A DNA stretch of 64,000 bases from DASUXY01 sp036377675 (GCA_036377675.1 DASUXY010000023.1:10818-74817), one strand, 5' to 3'. Shown: positions 1 through 8,670, counted from the stretch's first letter. A program made the numbers and translations. Notes: generated by a model not told the origin, from the letters alone.

Positions 1-325
1 CACTTCCCGCGATGACAGCATCCTTAGGAGTGAGGAACGTTTTGGCAGCTTCTTTTGTAAAGTTAGGGGTAAACATTCCCCCCCCTGAACCAACAGTGAC
101 AAGCCACCCGAAATTCCCGTCAACATAAGAAGCATCTTGAAAGATACGAATCGCTTCAGGTAAAGAAAGCATTTTTCCACCAAGTTCTTCTGGAACAATT
201 AATTTAAAGAGTTGTTTTTCAATGATAAAATGTAAAACATTTTCACGAATTGTTTTCGTCTGTTCAATGTTGCTCATTTCTGATCGAATCCATTTGATTT
301 GTTCATTTGTAAATGTCACTGTCAT
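1..325 (-). CDS. acyl-CoA dehydrogenase-type flavoprotein, N-terminal part (cut by window edge)
   Basis: The first 108 codons of a minus-strand gene that runs off the left edge. The protein starts MTVTFTNEQIKWIR and contains LIVPEELGGK followed by a DGNFGWLV segment. This resembles the N-terminal helical domain of acyl-CoA dehydrogenases and related FAD monooxygenases, in which a PEELGG-type motif is typical. The FAD-binding and catalytic regions lie outside the window, so the substrate cannot be named and a DszC/HsaA-type flavin monooxygenase is possible. The ATG at 325-323 is the natural start; upstream (towards 360) there is an A/G-rich stretch that could serve as ribosome binding site. 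Confidence 0.6.
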   Translation of the reverse strand, partial: MTVTFTNEQIKWIRSEMSNIEQTKTIRENVLHFIIEKQLFKLIVPEELGGKMLSLPEAIRIFQDASYVDGNFGWLVTVGSGGGMFTPNFTKEAAKTFLTPKDAVIAGS

Positions 326-670
326 TATTCATCCTTTTTCTGTAAGTTTTTCTCTATTTTAAGTATACCAGTTGAACATCATTCAAGAAAAATTTATAAC
401 CGTTTATATGGTTGGTCATGATATGGAAATGAATAGCTAAAAAGGAATTGTAGCCACTTTTTTACATATTTATGTTTCGCATGAAGACGGGTAAGTAGAT
501 ATGTGAGAAATTCGTACATCTGGGAAGGTTTTAATGATACATGTTATTACATGACTAATTTCCGCTAGGGCAGTTTAATGATGTTCTTGTTCCTTCCGAA
601 CGACAGTGCTTGCTAAAAATGTGCGTCTATGGCATAGTATCAGTTGAGGTTTTATAAAAAAGCATAGGTA
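326..670. other. intergenic region without a recognised gene
   Basis: About 345 bases between the divergent acyl-CoA dehydrogenase-like gene and the TPP riboswitch. No convincing open reading frame, tRNA or strong hairpin is visible. It must hold the promoters of both flanking units, but no clear TTGACA/TATAAT pair could be picked by eye. Confidence 0.4.
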
Positions 671-675
671 AGTTA

Positions 676-775
676 CGTTGTAGGGGAGCCAGTGTTGCTG
701 GTTGAGATTGTATCCGTAAGATACGTACTCTTAGAACCTGATCTGGTTGACACCAGCGTAGGGAACATGTTCATA
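676..775 (+). promoter_or_regulatory. TPP (THI-box) riboswitch
   Basis: The two conserved halves of the thiamine pyrophosphate aptamer are present: GGGGAGCC at 683-690 with a following TTGAGA (pyrimidine-sensor side), and ACCTGATCTGGTT...ACCAGCGTAGGGAA at 736-765 (pyrophosphate-sensor side). A variable hairpin (TATCCGTAAGATA, about 711-723) separates them. A terminator hairpin follows at 799-832, and the first gene starts at 912. The established mechanism is ligand-induced termination, so the downstream pyrimidine uptake operon should be off when thiamine pyrophosphate is plentiful. Confidence 0.93.
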
Positions 776-798
776 TAACGATTAAGATACATACACAT

Positions 799-832
799 GC
801 CCTAGGTCGCGAACCTGGGGTATTTTTTATTT
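799..832 (+). terminator. riboswitch-controlled terminator upstream of thiY
   Basis: Eight base pairs CCCTAGGT/ACCTGGGG around a CGCGA loop, followed by TATTTTTTATTT. It sits between the TPP aptamer and the thiY start codon and so is the expression platform rather than the end of a gene. Confidence 0.85.
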
Positions 833-911
833 GTAGACTTATAAACAGATGAACATCGAGAAGAATCTCTATGAACGTACACAAAACTTACACACTTAGG
901 AGGAACAGCAC

Positions 912-1919
912 GTGAGGAAATTGATTATATCTAGTTTAATCATCTTGCTTGTTTTTCTAACTGCTTGTAATAGTGGTGGCGATCAAGAAGAACAAACAGA
1001 TGAGTCTAATGAAAACGAAAATGAATTAACAGAAGTCAAGGTTGTTTTAGAGTGGACACCGAATACGAACCATACAGGATTATATGTGGCAAAAGAAAAA
1101 GGTTATTTCGAGGAAGAAGGTCTTGATGTAGACATTATGTTACCCGGTGAAGCAGGTGCGAATCAGCTTATAGCTTCTGGACAAGCTGATTTCGGAATCA
1201 GTAATCAAGAAAGTATTACAGAGGCACGGATTCAAGAAATTCCAATCGTTTCGGTAGCAGCGATTATTCAACATAATACTTCCGGATTTGCTTCTCCAAA
1301 GGAAAAAAACATCAGTTCACCAAAAGATTTTGAGCAAAAAACATACGGTGGTTGGGGAGCTCCTGTTGAGAAAGCAGTTCTTACTTCGTTGATGAAACAA
1401 GAAAATGCTGATGTAGAAAAAATTAATTTTGTAAATATCGGTGAAACGGACTTTTTTACGGCGGTTCATCGAGATATTGATTTTGCTTGGATTTATTATG
1501 GATGGACAGGAGTCGAAGCGGAGTTGCGTGACGAACTATTAAATATGGTCTACTTAACCGACTACTCTGACAAATTGGATTATTATACGCCCGTGTTAGC
1601 TACGAGTGAACAGTTGATTGAAGAAAATCCAGAAACGATTAAGAAATTTTTAGCAGCTACGACGAAAGGATATGAATTTTCTATCGACGATCCTGAAGGA
1701 GCAGCTGAAATTTTAATAGATGCTGTTCCAGATCTCGATGCTGAGCTCGTTCAAGCGAGCCAACAATGGTTAGCAGAAAAATATCAAGATGACGCTAATC
1801 GTTGGGGAGAGCAAAAACTTGAAGTGTGGGAAAACTATGCAGACTGGATGTATGAAAACGATCTTTTAGATGAAAAGTTAGAAAGTGAAAAAGCATTTAC
1901 GAATGAATTTTTACCATAA
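912..1919 (+). CDS. thiY: ThiY-type substrate-binding lipoprotein for thiamine pyrimidine precursor
   Basis: 335 residues. It has a lipoprotein signal with lipobox LTAC (Cys19) and then the NMT1/THI5-like periplasmic-binding fold (EWTPNTNHTGLYVAKEKGYF, GEAGANQLIASGQADFGI). In Bacillus halodurans the ThiXYZ transporter imports formylaminopyrimidine, a thiamine degradation product; the same role is inferred here. The start is GTG at 912, nine bases after AGGAGGA. It is the first gene after the TPP riboswitch, 15 bases before the small thiamine-binding gene, and in one operon with thiX and thiZ, which supports a thiamine-related substrate rather than a sulfonate. No tenA salvage gene lies next to it. 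Confidence 0.88.
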   Translation: MRKLIISSLIILLVFLTACNSGGDQEEQTDESNENENELTEVKVVLEWTPNTNHTGLYVAKEKGYFEEEGLDVDIMLPGEAGANQLIASGQADFGISNQESITEARIQEIPIVSVAAIIQHNTSGFASPKEKNISSPKDFEQKTYGGWGAPVEKAVLTSLMKQENADVEKINFVNIGETDFFTAVHRDIDFAWIYYGWTGVEAELRDELLNMVYLTDYSDKLDYYTPVLATSEQLIEENPETIKKFLAATTKGYEFSIDDPEGAAEILIDAVPDLDAELVQASQQWLAEKYQDDANRWGEQKLEVWENYADWMYENDLLDEKLESEKAFTNEFLP

Positions 1920-1934
1920 AAAGGAGGAACAACG

Positions 1935-2228
1935 ATGGCCAACGCCCTTGTAAGTGTCCAAATTATTCCGCAAACAAAAGACGGTGAAGATGCGATTCCA
2001 TATGTAGATGAGGCTATTTCTGTCATTGAAAAATCCGGTGTAACGTACGAAGTGAACCCATTGGAGACGACGATGGAAGGTGACCTGATACAATTGCTAC
2101 AAGTTGTTGAAAAAATGAATAAGAAAATGACTGAAATGGGAAGTGAACATGTCATTTCTCAAGTGAAAATTTTTTATAAACCGAGTGGGGCTTCCATCGA
2201 TCAGTTAACGGAGAAATACCGCGAATGA
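1935..2228 (+). CDS. MTH1187/YqgV family thiamine-binding protein
   Basis: 97 residues of the MTH1187/DUF77 fold (ferredoxin-like; YqgV and the YkoF half-domain are relatives). The N terminus VSVQIIPQTKDGEDAIPYVDEAI and the SGVTYEVNPLETTMEGD segment are family hallmarks. Members bind thiamine or the hydroxymethylpyrimidine moiety in the cytoplasm. It lies between the substrate-binding protein and the permease, preceded by AAGGAGGAAC, and its stop overlaps the thiX start (ATGA). It is likely a cytosolic ligand carrier or sensor for the transporter; the exact role is inferred. Confidence 0.82.
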   Translation: MANALVSVQIIPQTKDGEDAIPYVDEAISVIEKSGVTYEVNPLETTMEGDLIQLLQVVEKMNKKMTEMGSEHVISQVKIFYKPSGASIDQLTEKYRE

Positions 2229-2998
2229 AACGAATGATGCAAAAAGGATGGCGACCTTTGTTGGTCCTCATCCTTTTAATCATGGCTTGGGAGTTTTCGT
2301 ACCATTTTTTTAATATTCCTGATTGGTTATTACCGGCTCCTTCATCGATCGTACAAGAAGCCTTGATCGGATGGAACGAATATGCACACCATCTTTTATC
2401 AACGGTTCAGTTAACGCTCATCGGTTTTTTGATCGGATCAAGTGTCGGAATTATTGTAGCGATTGGCCTTCATTTAATTCCATTGTTGAGAGAAGCATTT
2501 TATCCGTTATTAATTGTTTCACAAAATATTCCGATCATCGTTTCTGCTCCTCTTTTAGTCATTTGGTTCGGTTTTGGTATGTTACCGAAAGTGATTGTGA
2601 TTACATTAGTTTGTTTTTTTCCGATAACAATCGCTACGTTAGATGGTTTTCAGCAAACGAGTCGGGAATTGAAACATTATATGCTCATGGTAGGTGCGAC
2701 GAAGCAACAAATTTTTTGGAAGTTGGAATGGCCACATGCTTTACCATCCCTTTTTTCAGGCATTAAAATCTCGGCTACATATAGTGTGATGGCGGCAGTC
2801 ATTTCAGAATGGCTCGGTGCCAACGAAGGGATTGGTGTGTATATGACATTAGCTTCTTCTTCATTTCGAACAGATCGAGTGTTCGTATCTATTTTACTCG
2901 TCGTCGTTTTAAGTTTGTTATTTTTTACTTGTATTGTCTATATAGAGAAACGGGTAATTCGTTGGAAGCAAGTGGAAGAGGGGAGAGTAGATGAGTAA
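2225..2998 (+). CDS. thiX: ThiX-type ABC transporter permease
   Basis: 257 residues, BPD_transp_1 family, with about six hydrophobic segments. A cytoplasmic coupling loop around residues 155-185 (LKHYMLMVGATKQQIFWKLEWPHAL) has the EAA-loop pattern, followed by SGIKISATYSVMAAVISEW. It is the membrane subunit of the ThiXYZ importer. The start overlaps the preceding stop by four bases and the stop overlaps the thiZ start by eight, indicating translational coupling. Confidence 0.86.
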   Translation: MKRMMQKGWRPLLVLILLIMAWEFSYHFFNIPDWLLPAPSSIVQEALIGWNEYAHHLLSTVQLTLIGFLIGSSVGIIVAIGLHLIPLLREAFYPLLIVSQNIPIIVSAPLLVIWFGFGMLPKVIVITLVCFFPITIATLDGFQQTSRELKHYMLMVGATKQQIFWKLEWPHALPSLFSGIKISATYSVMAAVISEWLGANEGIGVYMTLASSSFRTDRVFVSILLVVVLSLLFFTCIVYIEKRVIRWKQVEEGRVDE

Positions 2999-3728
2999 GT
3001 TAGTCATCAAAAATGTATATCAATCGTATGGTGATCATGCTGTCTTAGAAGATGTATCATTTGTTGTCAATCAAGGTGAGTTTGTATCATTATTAGGGCC
3101 ATCGGGAAGTGGAAAAAGTACATTATTTCGTTTAATCGGTGGTTTAAGCGAGCCAAATGATGGGGCGATTTATTTAAATGGTGAAAAAATAAATGGCACG
3201 CGTGGACTCATTAGTTATATGCCCCAATCTCCTTCGTTATTTCCGTGGCGTACGATTTTGAAAAATGTGTTGCTCAATCAAGAGTTAACGGGTGTAACGA
3301 ATGTAGAAAAGGCGCATCAAATGATTGAACGAGCCGGGTTGAAAGGATATGAACATGCCTATCCACATGAATTATCAGGTGGAATGAAGCAACGTGTTTC
3401 TTTTATTCGCAGTCTTTTAAGTCCCCAATCCTTTATTTGTTTAGATGAGCCCTTTTCGGCTTTAGATGAATTTACGCGTGTCGAGATGCAAAAGTGGTTG
3501 TTATCGATTTGGGCTGAATATCAGAAATCGATTTTATTTGTTACGCACAACATTGAAGAAGCAATGTTCTTATCAGACCGGATCATCGTTTTATCTTCGC
3601 GACCGGCAACTGTAAAAAAGGAGTTTATCGTCCCGTTTCAACGTCCACGGACGGAAGATTTATTGTTAATGGAACCATTTTTGCGTTTGAAAAAGGACAT
3701 TTATTATACGTTGACGAAGGACGAATAG
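2991..3728 (+). CDS. thiZ: ThiZ-type ABC transporter ATPase
   Basis: 245 residues. Walker A GPSGSGKST, signature LSGGMKQRVSF, Walker B FICLDEPFSALDE and a switch His (FVTHNIEEA) are all present, so this is an intact NBD. It has the short length and PWRTILKNV Q-loop region of the NitT/TauT/SsuB/ThiZ group. As the last gene of the riboswitch-controlled operon, it energises uptake of the thiamine pyrimidine precursor. Confidence 0.87.
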   Translation: MSKLVIKNVYQSYGDHAVLEDVSFVVNQGEFVSLLGPSGSGKSTLFRLIGGLSEPNDGAIYLNGEKINGTRGLISYMPQSPSLFPWRTILKNVLLNQELTGVTNVEKAHQMIERAGLKGYEHAYPHELSGGMKQRVSFIRSLLSPQSFICLDEPFSALDEFTRVEMQKWLLSIWAEYQKSILFVTHNIEEAMFLSDRIIVLSSRPATVKKEFIVPFQRPRTEDLLLMEPFLRLKKDIYYTLTKDE

Positions 3729-3770
3729 GACGTGAACGAACTCATTTTGTACAATTCCCTCTGGATATAA

Positions 3771-3803
3771 TCAGCCCATGAAGTGTATTCCAACATGGGC
3801 TGA
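3771..3803. terminator. hairpin between convergent thiZ and ucpA
   Basis: Perfect ten-base inverted repeat TCAGCCCATG/CATGGGCTGA with a 13-base loop between two converging genes. Neither side has a good T-run, so termination is likely but inefficient or factor-assisted. Confidence 0.5.
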
Positions 3804-3814
3804 GGTAGACACTT

Positions 3815-4606
3815 TTATACACCGACGGAAGCTGTTTCTGGTAATGTGCTCCCACCGTCTAATACAATTTGTGTTCCTGTTATATAACTCGATTCATCAG
3901 ATGCTAAAAAGGCCGCAACTTCACCAACTTCTTCAATTTTGCCTAGGCGACCAAGTGGTACTCCTTTGGCGATACCATCAATAACTTCTTGAGGATTTTC
4001 TGGGTTCGTTTCTTTCGCTATTTGTTCTGCCATAGGGGTGTGGATAAATCCTGGTAAAATAGCATTCACGGTAATGTGATCAGGCGCTGTTTCTCTCGCT
4101 AAAGATTTTGTGAATCCTAAAACTGCAGCTTTTGAAATGGCATATGCTGTTTCACCTGCATCTGCGACCATGTTTCCTGTGACAGAGGACAGATTGACGA
4201 TTCTTCCGTATTGTTGCTTTTTCATATAGGGAAGAACTGCTTTGGTAACATTCCAAACACCGTTTATATTCACATCGAAATGGAAATCTCTTGTTTGATC
4301 GTCCATTTCCAAAAACTCAGCTAGACGCATAACACCAGCATTATTGACAAGTGCATCAATGCGCCCGTATTGATCGACCGCTTTTTGAATTGTTTCATTG
4401 ACTTGGCTTTTGTTCGTGACGTCTACTTCAAAGGCGGTTGTTTCATACCCTTTGCTATACAATTGCAGTGCAGTTTTGTGAACTTTTTCAGAAATGTCCA
4501 GAAGAACAGTTGTTGCACCATATTTTGCCAATACTTCTGCAATTCCTTTACCGTTTCCCATTGCTGCTCCTGTAATCACTGCAACTTTTCCATCCATTTT
4601 CCCCAT
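3815..4606 (-). CDS. ucpA: UcpA-like short-chain dehydrogenase/reductase
   Basis: 263 residues, classical SDR. Rossmann motif TGAAMGNG (12-19), NNAG (88-91), catalytic Ser around 140-141 and YAISK (Tyr155, Lys159). Length, C terminus (DGGSTLPETASVGV) and many internal segments match the UcpA protein known from enterobacteria. The substrate is unknown in the family; a sugar or alcohol oxidoreductase activity is inferred. The start at 4606 follows AAGGAGG with eight bases spacing. The gene stands alone on the minus strand, convergent with the thiamine operon. Confidence 0.82.
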   Translation of the reverse strand: MGKMDGKVAVITGAAMGNGKGIAEVLAKYGATTVLLDISEKVHKTALQLYSKGYETTAFEVDVTNKSQVNETIQKAVDQYGRIDALVNNAGVMRLAEFLEMDDQTRDFHFDVNINGVWNVTKAVLPYMKKQQYGRIVNLSSVTGNMVADAGETAYAISKAAVLGFTKSLARETAPDHITVNAILPGFIHTPMAEQIAKETNPENPQEVIDGIAKGVPLGRLGKIEEVGEVAAFLASDESSYITGTQIVLDGGSTLPETASVGV

Positions 4607-4844
4607 TTTAAAAGCCTCCTTAAGAATAGTTGCCGATGCATCTATAGTGTAACAAACAACTGAAGGTGAATAGGCGTATTTTTCTCCTTATAAGATTGTT
4701 TTAAAAAGTTGTCAAATGGAGGTCACAATGTTGACACTTGCAAAAATATAGAAATGTTATGAATTCATAAAAAATCCTCGGTTTCCCTTCATGCAATGAA
4801 ATGTTCTTTATCCCTTTCTTCGACCTCTTTGGAAGTAATTTTGT

Positions 4845-4850
4845 TATACT
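4845..4850 (+). promoter_or_regulatory. extended -10 promoter element for the cysteine-synthase-like gene
   Basis: TATACT preceded by TGT, i.e. an extended -10 (TGnTATACT), about 45 bases before the start codon. No good -35 lies at the right spacing, which fits an extended -10 promoter. It is assigned by eye only. Confidence 0.45.
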
Positions 4851-4896
4851 AGAAACAATATTTGAATGATTTCAATAAAGTGAAAGGGTGGAATTG

Positions 4897-5829
4897 ATGC
4901 AAGTTGTCAACAATGTTGCAGATTTGATTGGAAATACTCCGCTAGTTAAATTACATACATTGGTGCATCCAGAAGGGGCATCTGTCTATGTGAAGCTTGA
5001 ATATTTTAATCCAAGTCGCAGTGTGAAAGATCGTGCAGCCTACAATATGATCATTGATGCTGAGAAGCGCGGTTTATTAACAAAAGGCGCGACAATTATC
5101 GAACCGACATCAGGAAATACGGGAATTGGTTTAGCGATGAATGCAGCAGCACGTGGGTACCGAGCCATTATTGTCATGCCAGACTCATCGACAACAGAAC
5201 GAATCAATATATTGAAAGCTTATGGTGCAGAAGTTATTTTAACTCCAGGCGAGAAAAAAATGCCCGGATGTATTGAAAAAGCAAACGAATTAGCAAAAAA
5301 AATCCCAAACAGTTTTATTCCGATGCAGTTTGAAAATGAAGCGAATCCAGAGATCCATCGACAAACGACAGCGAAAGAAATTATTGAGGCTTTACAATCG
5401 GTGAACCGAACGTTATCAGCCATTGTCGGACCAGCTGGAACTGGCGGAACGATTACCGGAACGGGTGAAGCTTTGAAAGAACATGATAGCGATATTACGG
5501 TACACGTTGTCGAGCCCTCAGGTTCTCCCGTATTATCAGGTGGAAAATCTGGACCACATAAACTCGTCGGAACAAGTCCTGGGTTTATCCCATCGATTTT
5601 AAATATGGACATCATTGATGAAATATTTACGATAACAGATGAAGATGCTTATCATACTGTTCGACAGCTCATAGCGAAAGAAGGGCTGATGCTTGGACCA
5701 TCTGGTGGTGCCTCTGTCTATGCAGCTCTTTTAGTTGCTAAACGACTGTCACGAGAGGAAAATGTCGTCTGTATCGCTCCTGATTATGGAGAACGATATT
5801 TATCAACTGATTTATTTACAACTGAATAA
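4897..5829 (+). CDS. cysteine synthase family PLP enzyme (YtkP-like)
   Basis: 310 residues from the ATG at 4897, fold-type II PLP enzyme. PLP lysine in NPSRSVKDR (Lys44), substrate loop TSGNTGIGLA, phosphate loop GTGGTITGTG, and the C-terminal serine loop GPSGGAS. It matches O-acetylserine sulfhydrylase/cystathionine beta-synthase types that form cysteine from O-acetylserine and sulfide. A GTG three codons upstream is possible, but AAAGGGTGG lies six bases before the ATG, favouring 4897. It sits alone, just before a sulfur/nitrogen-compound ABC operon, suggesting a link to sulfur supply. CysK, CysM and YtkP subtypes cannot be separated safely. Confidence 0.8.
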   Translation: MQVVNNVADLIGNTPLVKLHTLVHPEGASVYVKLEYFNPSRSVKDRAAYNMIIDAEKRGLLTKGATIIEPTSGNTGIGLAMNAAARGYRAIIVMPDSSTTERINILKAYGAEVILTPGEKKMPGCIEKANELAKKIPNSFIPMQFENEANPEIHRQTTAKEIIEALQSVNRTLSAIVGPAGTGGTITGTGEALKEHDSDITVHVVEPSGSPVLSGGKSGPHKLVGTSPGFIPSILNMDIIDEIFTITDEDAYHTVRQLIAKEGLMLGPSGGASVYAALLVAKRLSREENVVCIAPDYGERYLSTDLFTTE

Positions 5830-5844
5830 ATTTTCTTCGTTTTA

Positions 5845-5887
5845 AAAAGAGCTACTTCTCTTGGCTGAGAGGGTGTAGCTCTTTTTG
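5845..5887 (+). terminator. Rho-independent terminator
   Basis: Stem AAAGAGCTAC/GTAGCTCTTT followed by TTTTT, right after the cysteine-synthase-like gene. Confidence 0.85.
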
Positions 5888-5969
5888 TCAAATCATTCGT
5901 TTTTATGAGCTCATCTTTCCACGATGACAGTCATACTCTTATTTAAGTTCGACTATTTTAAAATAATAG

Positions 5970-6023
5970 TTGACAAAAGTTATTTCATCCGTAATGATAG
6001 TATGTATTAATCCCATTGGATTA
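5970..6023 (+). promoter_or_regulatory. promoter with adjacent palindrome upstream of the ABC operon
   Basis: A TTGACA at 5970-5975 is followed 17 bases later by AATGAT (weak -10). Just downstream, 6008-6023 is the dyad TAATCC-CATT-GGATTA. A dyad overlapping the expected transcription start is a typical repressor position. A CymR-like (Rrf2 family) sulfur regulator is one idea, but the exact motif could not be checked here. Confidence 0.4.
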
Positions 6024-6070
6024 GTCGGGAATATAGGTTGGTGGAAATAGTGAGTGGAGAGGTGAAGTGG

Positions 6071-6910
6071 ATGTATTTGACGATCGATGGAGTTAAAAAA
6101 AGCTTTCAACATAATCAAGAAACGTTAACCGTCTTGGATGACATTCACATATCCATAGAAAAAGGACAATTCGTTTCGATTGTTGGACCGTCCGGATGTG
6201 GAAAATCAACCCTACTTTATATTATTGCTGGCCTCGTACAGCCTGATGATGGTGCTGTTCGAGTTTTAGGAAAAAAAGTAACGAAACCGAGTCCAAACCG
6301 AGTCGTTGTTTTTCAAGAAGATGGACTGTTTCCGTGGTTATCAGTTACCGAAAACGTTACATATGGACTTAAATTAAAGAGACTTTCAAAAGAGGAAATA
6401 AAACAAAAAGCGCATGACGTCTTAAAAATGGTACATTTGAGTCGTTATAAAAATGCTTATCCTCACCAATTATCTGGAGGGATGAAGCAACGGGTAGCCA
6501 TCGCACGTGCCCTCGTCATGGAACCCGATATTTTGTTAATGGATGAACCTTTTGCGGCACTCGATGAACAGACGCGTCTCGTCTTGCAAAGCGAATTACT
6601 AAATATTTGGCAAAAAACAAAGGTGACGATTTTATTTATTACACATAATATCCGGGAAGCGGTGCTCTTATCAGAAAAAGTGATTGTGATGGGTACACGT
6701 CCAGGGAATGTCAAAGAAGTATTTTCAATGCCACCTGCAACAAGGCAAATTGTGCCTAATCGTGAAACGTTATCGATTGAGCAGAAAATATTTTCAGTTT
6801 TACAAGGAGAAATTGAAAAAGTGCTAAAGGAGGAAATGGGGGATGACTACAGCTTTCAGACGAATCGTGATGATAGTGACTTTACTCGTCACCTGGGAAG
6901 TCACCTCTAG
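6071..6910 (+). CDS. NitT/TauT/SsuB-type ABC transporter ATPase
   Basis: 279 residues from the ATG at 6071, chosen because GAGAGGTG ends six bases before it; an ATG 33 bases upstream lacks a good site. Walker A GPSGCGKST, signature LSGGMKQRVAIARAL, Walker B ILLMDEPFAALDE and switch His (FITHNIREA) are intact. The tail after about residue 255 runs 68 bases into the permease gene in another frame, longer than most family members. With the next two genes it forms a complete importer for sulfonate, taurine, nitrate or a similar small anion; the substrate is not decided by sequence. Confidence 0.82.
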   Translation: MYLTIDGVKKSFQHNQETLTVLDDIHISIEKGQFVSIVGPSGCGKSTLLYIIAGLVQPDDGAVRVLGKKVTKPSPNRVVVFQEDGLFPWLSVTENVTYGLKLKRLSKEEIKQKAHDVLKMVHLSRYKNAYPHQLSGGMKQRVAIARALVMEPDILLMDEPFAALDEQTRLVLQSELLNIWQKTKVTILFITHNIREAVLLSEKVIVMGTRPGNVKEVFSMPPATRQIVPNRETLSIEQKIFSVLQGEIEKVLKEEMGDDYSFQTNRDDSDFTRHLGSHL

Positions 6911-7595
6911 ATTCTCAACTATACCCGACTTTATGTTTCCGAGTGTAACACAAGTTTTTGAAACGCTTGTCAATGGAATCATCGACGGTCAAATTCCTGT
7001 TGCAGTCGTTCAAAGTATCGGTCGATTATTCATCGGCTTTTCAATGGCTGTTGTGATTGGACTGTTATTAGGCTATCTCATTTGGCGGTTTACGTTGGTT
7101 GAAGAGACGCTCGGCTTTCTCATCACAGCTCTACAATCCATTCCGAGTATCGTTTGGTTTCCGCTTGCGATCATTTGGTTTGGTCTCAATGATATGGCGA
7201 TTCTTTTTATCGTGACCATTGGCGCGACGTGGACGATGACGATTAGTGCTTCGAGTGGGTTTCAAAATGTTTCAAAACTTTATCAACGCGTAGCGAAAAC
7301 GTTAGGGTCAAGTGGTTTTCATTACGTACGAACGGTGATCATTCCAGCCGCTATTCCACAAATCATCTCCGGATTGCGGATTGCTTGGGCATTTTCTTGG
7401 CGGGCGTTGATGGCTGGTGAATTATTAGGGTCTGGAGGTGGGCTCGGTCAGTTACTTGAAGTTGGTCGATCTCTCGGTCAAATGGATCTCGTTATTTCCG
7501 TTATGATCATCATTGCCGTCATTGGAACGATTATGGATCATGTTCTGTTTTTACGCTTAGAACGAAATGTCCAAATGAAGTGGGGCGTAGCGTAG
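6843..7595 (+). CDS. NitT/TauT/SsuC-type ABC transporter permease
   Basis: 250 residues, BPD_transp_1 domain with about six membrane segments. The coupling loop YQRVAKTLGSSGFHYVRTVI and SGLRIAWAFSWRALMAGELL are typical of SsuC/TauC permeases. The ATG at 6843 is preceded by AAAGGAGG. It overlaps the ATPase gene by 68 bases, so the two are surely co-transcribed and probably translationally coupled. Confidence 0.85.
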   Translation: MTTAFRRIVMIVTLLVTWEVTSRFSTIPDFMFPSVTQVFETLVNGIIDGQIPVAVVQSIGRLFIGFSMAVVIGLLLGYLIWRFTLVEETLGFLITALQSIPSIVWFPLAIIWFGLNDMAILFIVTIGATWTMTISASSGFQNVSKLYQRVAKTLGSSGFHYVRTVIIPAAIPQIISGLRIAWAFSWRALMAGELLGSGGGLGQLLEVGRSLGQMDLVISVMIIIAVIGTIMDHVLFLRLERNVQMKWGVA

Positions 7596-7662
7596 ATAAA
7601 AGAATGATTCAATAAAATAAATGTGCCCCGAATCAATGCGAAAATAAAAGGGAGGAATGGAA

Positions 7663-8670
7663 ATGAAGGGAAAAAGAATCGTTGTGATGATTGTAGCCAT
7701 TATGATGATTGGAGTATTTTCAGCTTGCAGTAGTCAGAGTGGAAGTAACGCCTCTTCTAAGAAAAGTGAAGTAACAATCGGTTATTTTCCAAATGTAACG
7801 CATATTGCTACGATGATTGCGCTTGAAAAAGGATATTTTAAAGACGAATTTTCGGATGAAGTGACGATTCAAACGAAAACCGTTCCGAATGGAGGGTTGT
7901 TTATGGAGGCGATGGCGACCGATGAAATCGACGTTGGTACGATTGGACCTGCTCCGTTAATAAGTTTTTATGCGAAAGATCCACGCTATCATATTATTTC
8001 TGGAGCCGTAAACGGTGGAGCCGTCCTCGTTGCGCGTGAACAGAGTGGGATTAAGCGATTAGAAGATTTGGATGGAAAAAAAGTAGCGATTCCCGTCATT
8101 GGTAGTACGCAAGATATTATGTTGAGAAAAGCACTTCAAGATGTGAAACTAAAGCCGACGACAAGCGACGGAACGGTTGAACTGTTCGCATCTGCCCCTG
8201 CGGACACAGCGACTTTATTCGTCCAACAATCTGTCGATGCCGCAGCGACACAAGAACCGTGGGGACATGTGCTAGAGACGGAAACAAACGGCGACATTTT
8301 GCTTGATTGGGATGAGTTCGCCTGGGGGAAAGAATCGACGAATACCGTTGTTGCAGCGAGTGAGTCATTTCTAGAACACGAAGAGCTTGTAAACGCTTAT
8401 TTACGTGCACACCAACAAGCGATTCAGTTCATCGAAGAAAATCCAGAAGAAAGTCAAGAGCTCGTTGTCAACCATATTAAAGATCTGACAGGAAAAGAAA
8501 TGGATGCAAAAGACGTAGAAGCTGCGTTTAGGCGGTTAGAAGTAACGACTGCTGTCAATGAACAAGTTCTCCAAGAAATGGCTACTATTAGTGAAAAAGC
8601 TGGCTATATTCCGAACGATGAATTGGAAGGCCTTGTGAAGTTATCATTTCTAGAAAATTTACAACAATAA
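7663..8670 (+). CDS. NitT/TauT/SsuA-type substrate-binding lipoprotein
   Basis: 335 residues from ATG 7663, with GGAGG seven bases upstream; an ATG two codons earlier is too close to it. Lipobox FSAC places the lipidated Cys near residue 22. The mature part has the aliphatic sulfonate/nitrate-binding fold (VTIGYFPNVTHIATMIALEKGYF, DVGTIGPAPLISFYA). It lies 67 bases after the permease. Together with the ATPase and permease it completes the ABC importer; sulfonate is the most likely ligand class from the GPAPLI motif, but this is inference. Confidence 0.83.
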   Translation: MKGKRIVVMIVAIMMIGVFSACSSQSGSNASSKKSEVTIGYFPNVTHIATMIALEKGYFKDEFSDEVTIQTKTVPNGGLFMEAMATDEIDVGTIGPAPLISFYAKDPRYHIISGAVNGGAVLVAREQSGIKRLEDLDGKKVAIPVIGSTQDIMLRKALQDVKLKPTTSDGTVELFASAPADTATLFVQQSVDAAATQEPWGHVLETETNGDILLDWDEFAWGKESTNTVVAASESFLEHEELVNAYLRAHQQAIQFIEENPEESQELVVNHIKDLTGKEMDAKDVEAAFRRLEVTTAVNEQVLQEMATISEKAGYIPNDELEGLVKLSFLENLQQ

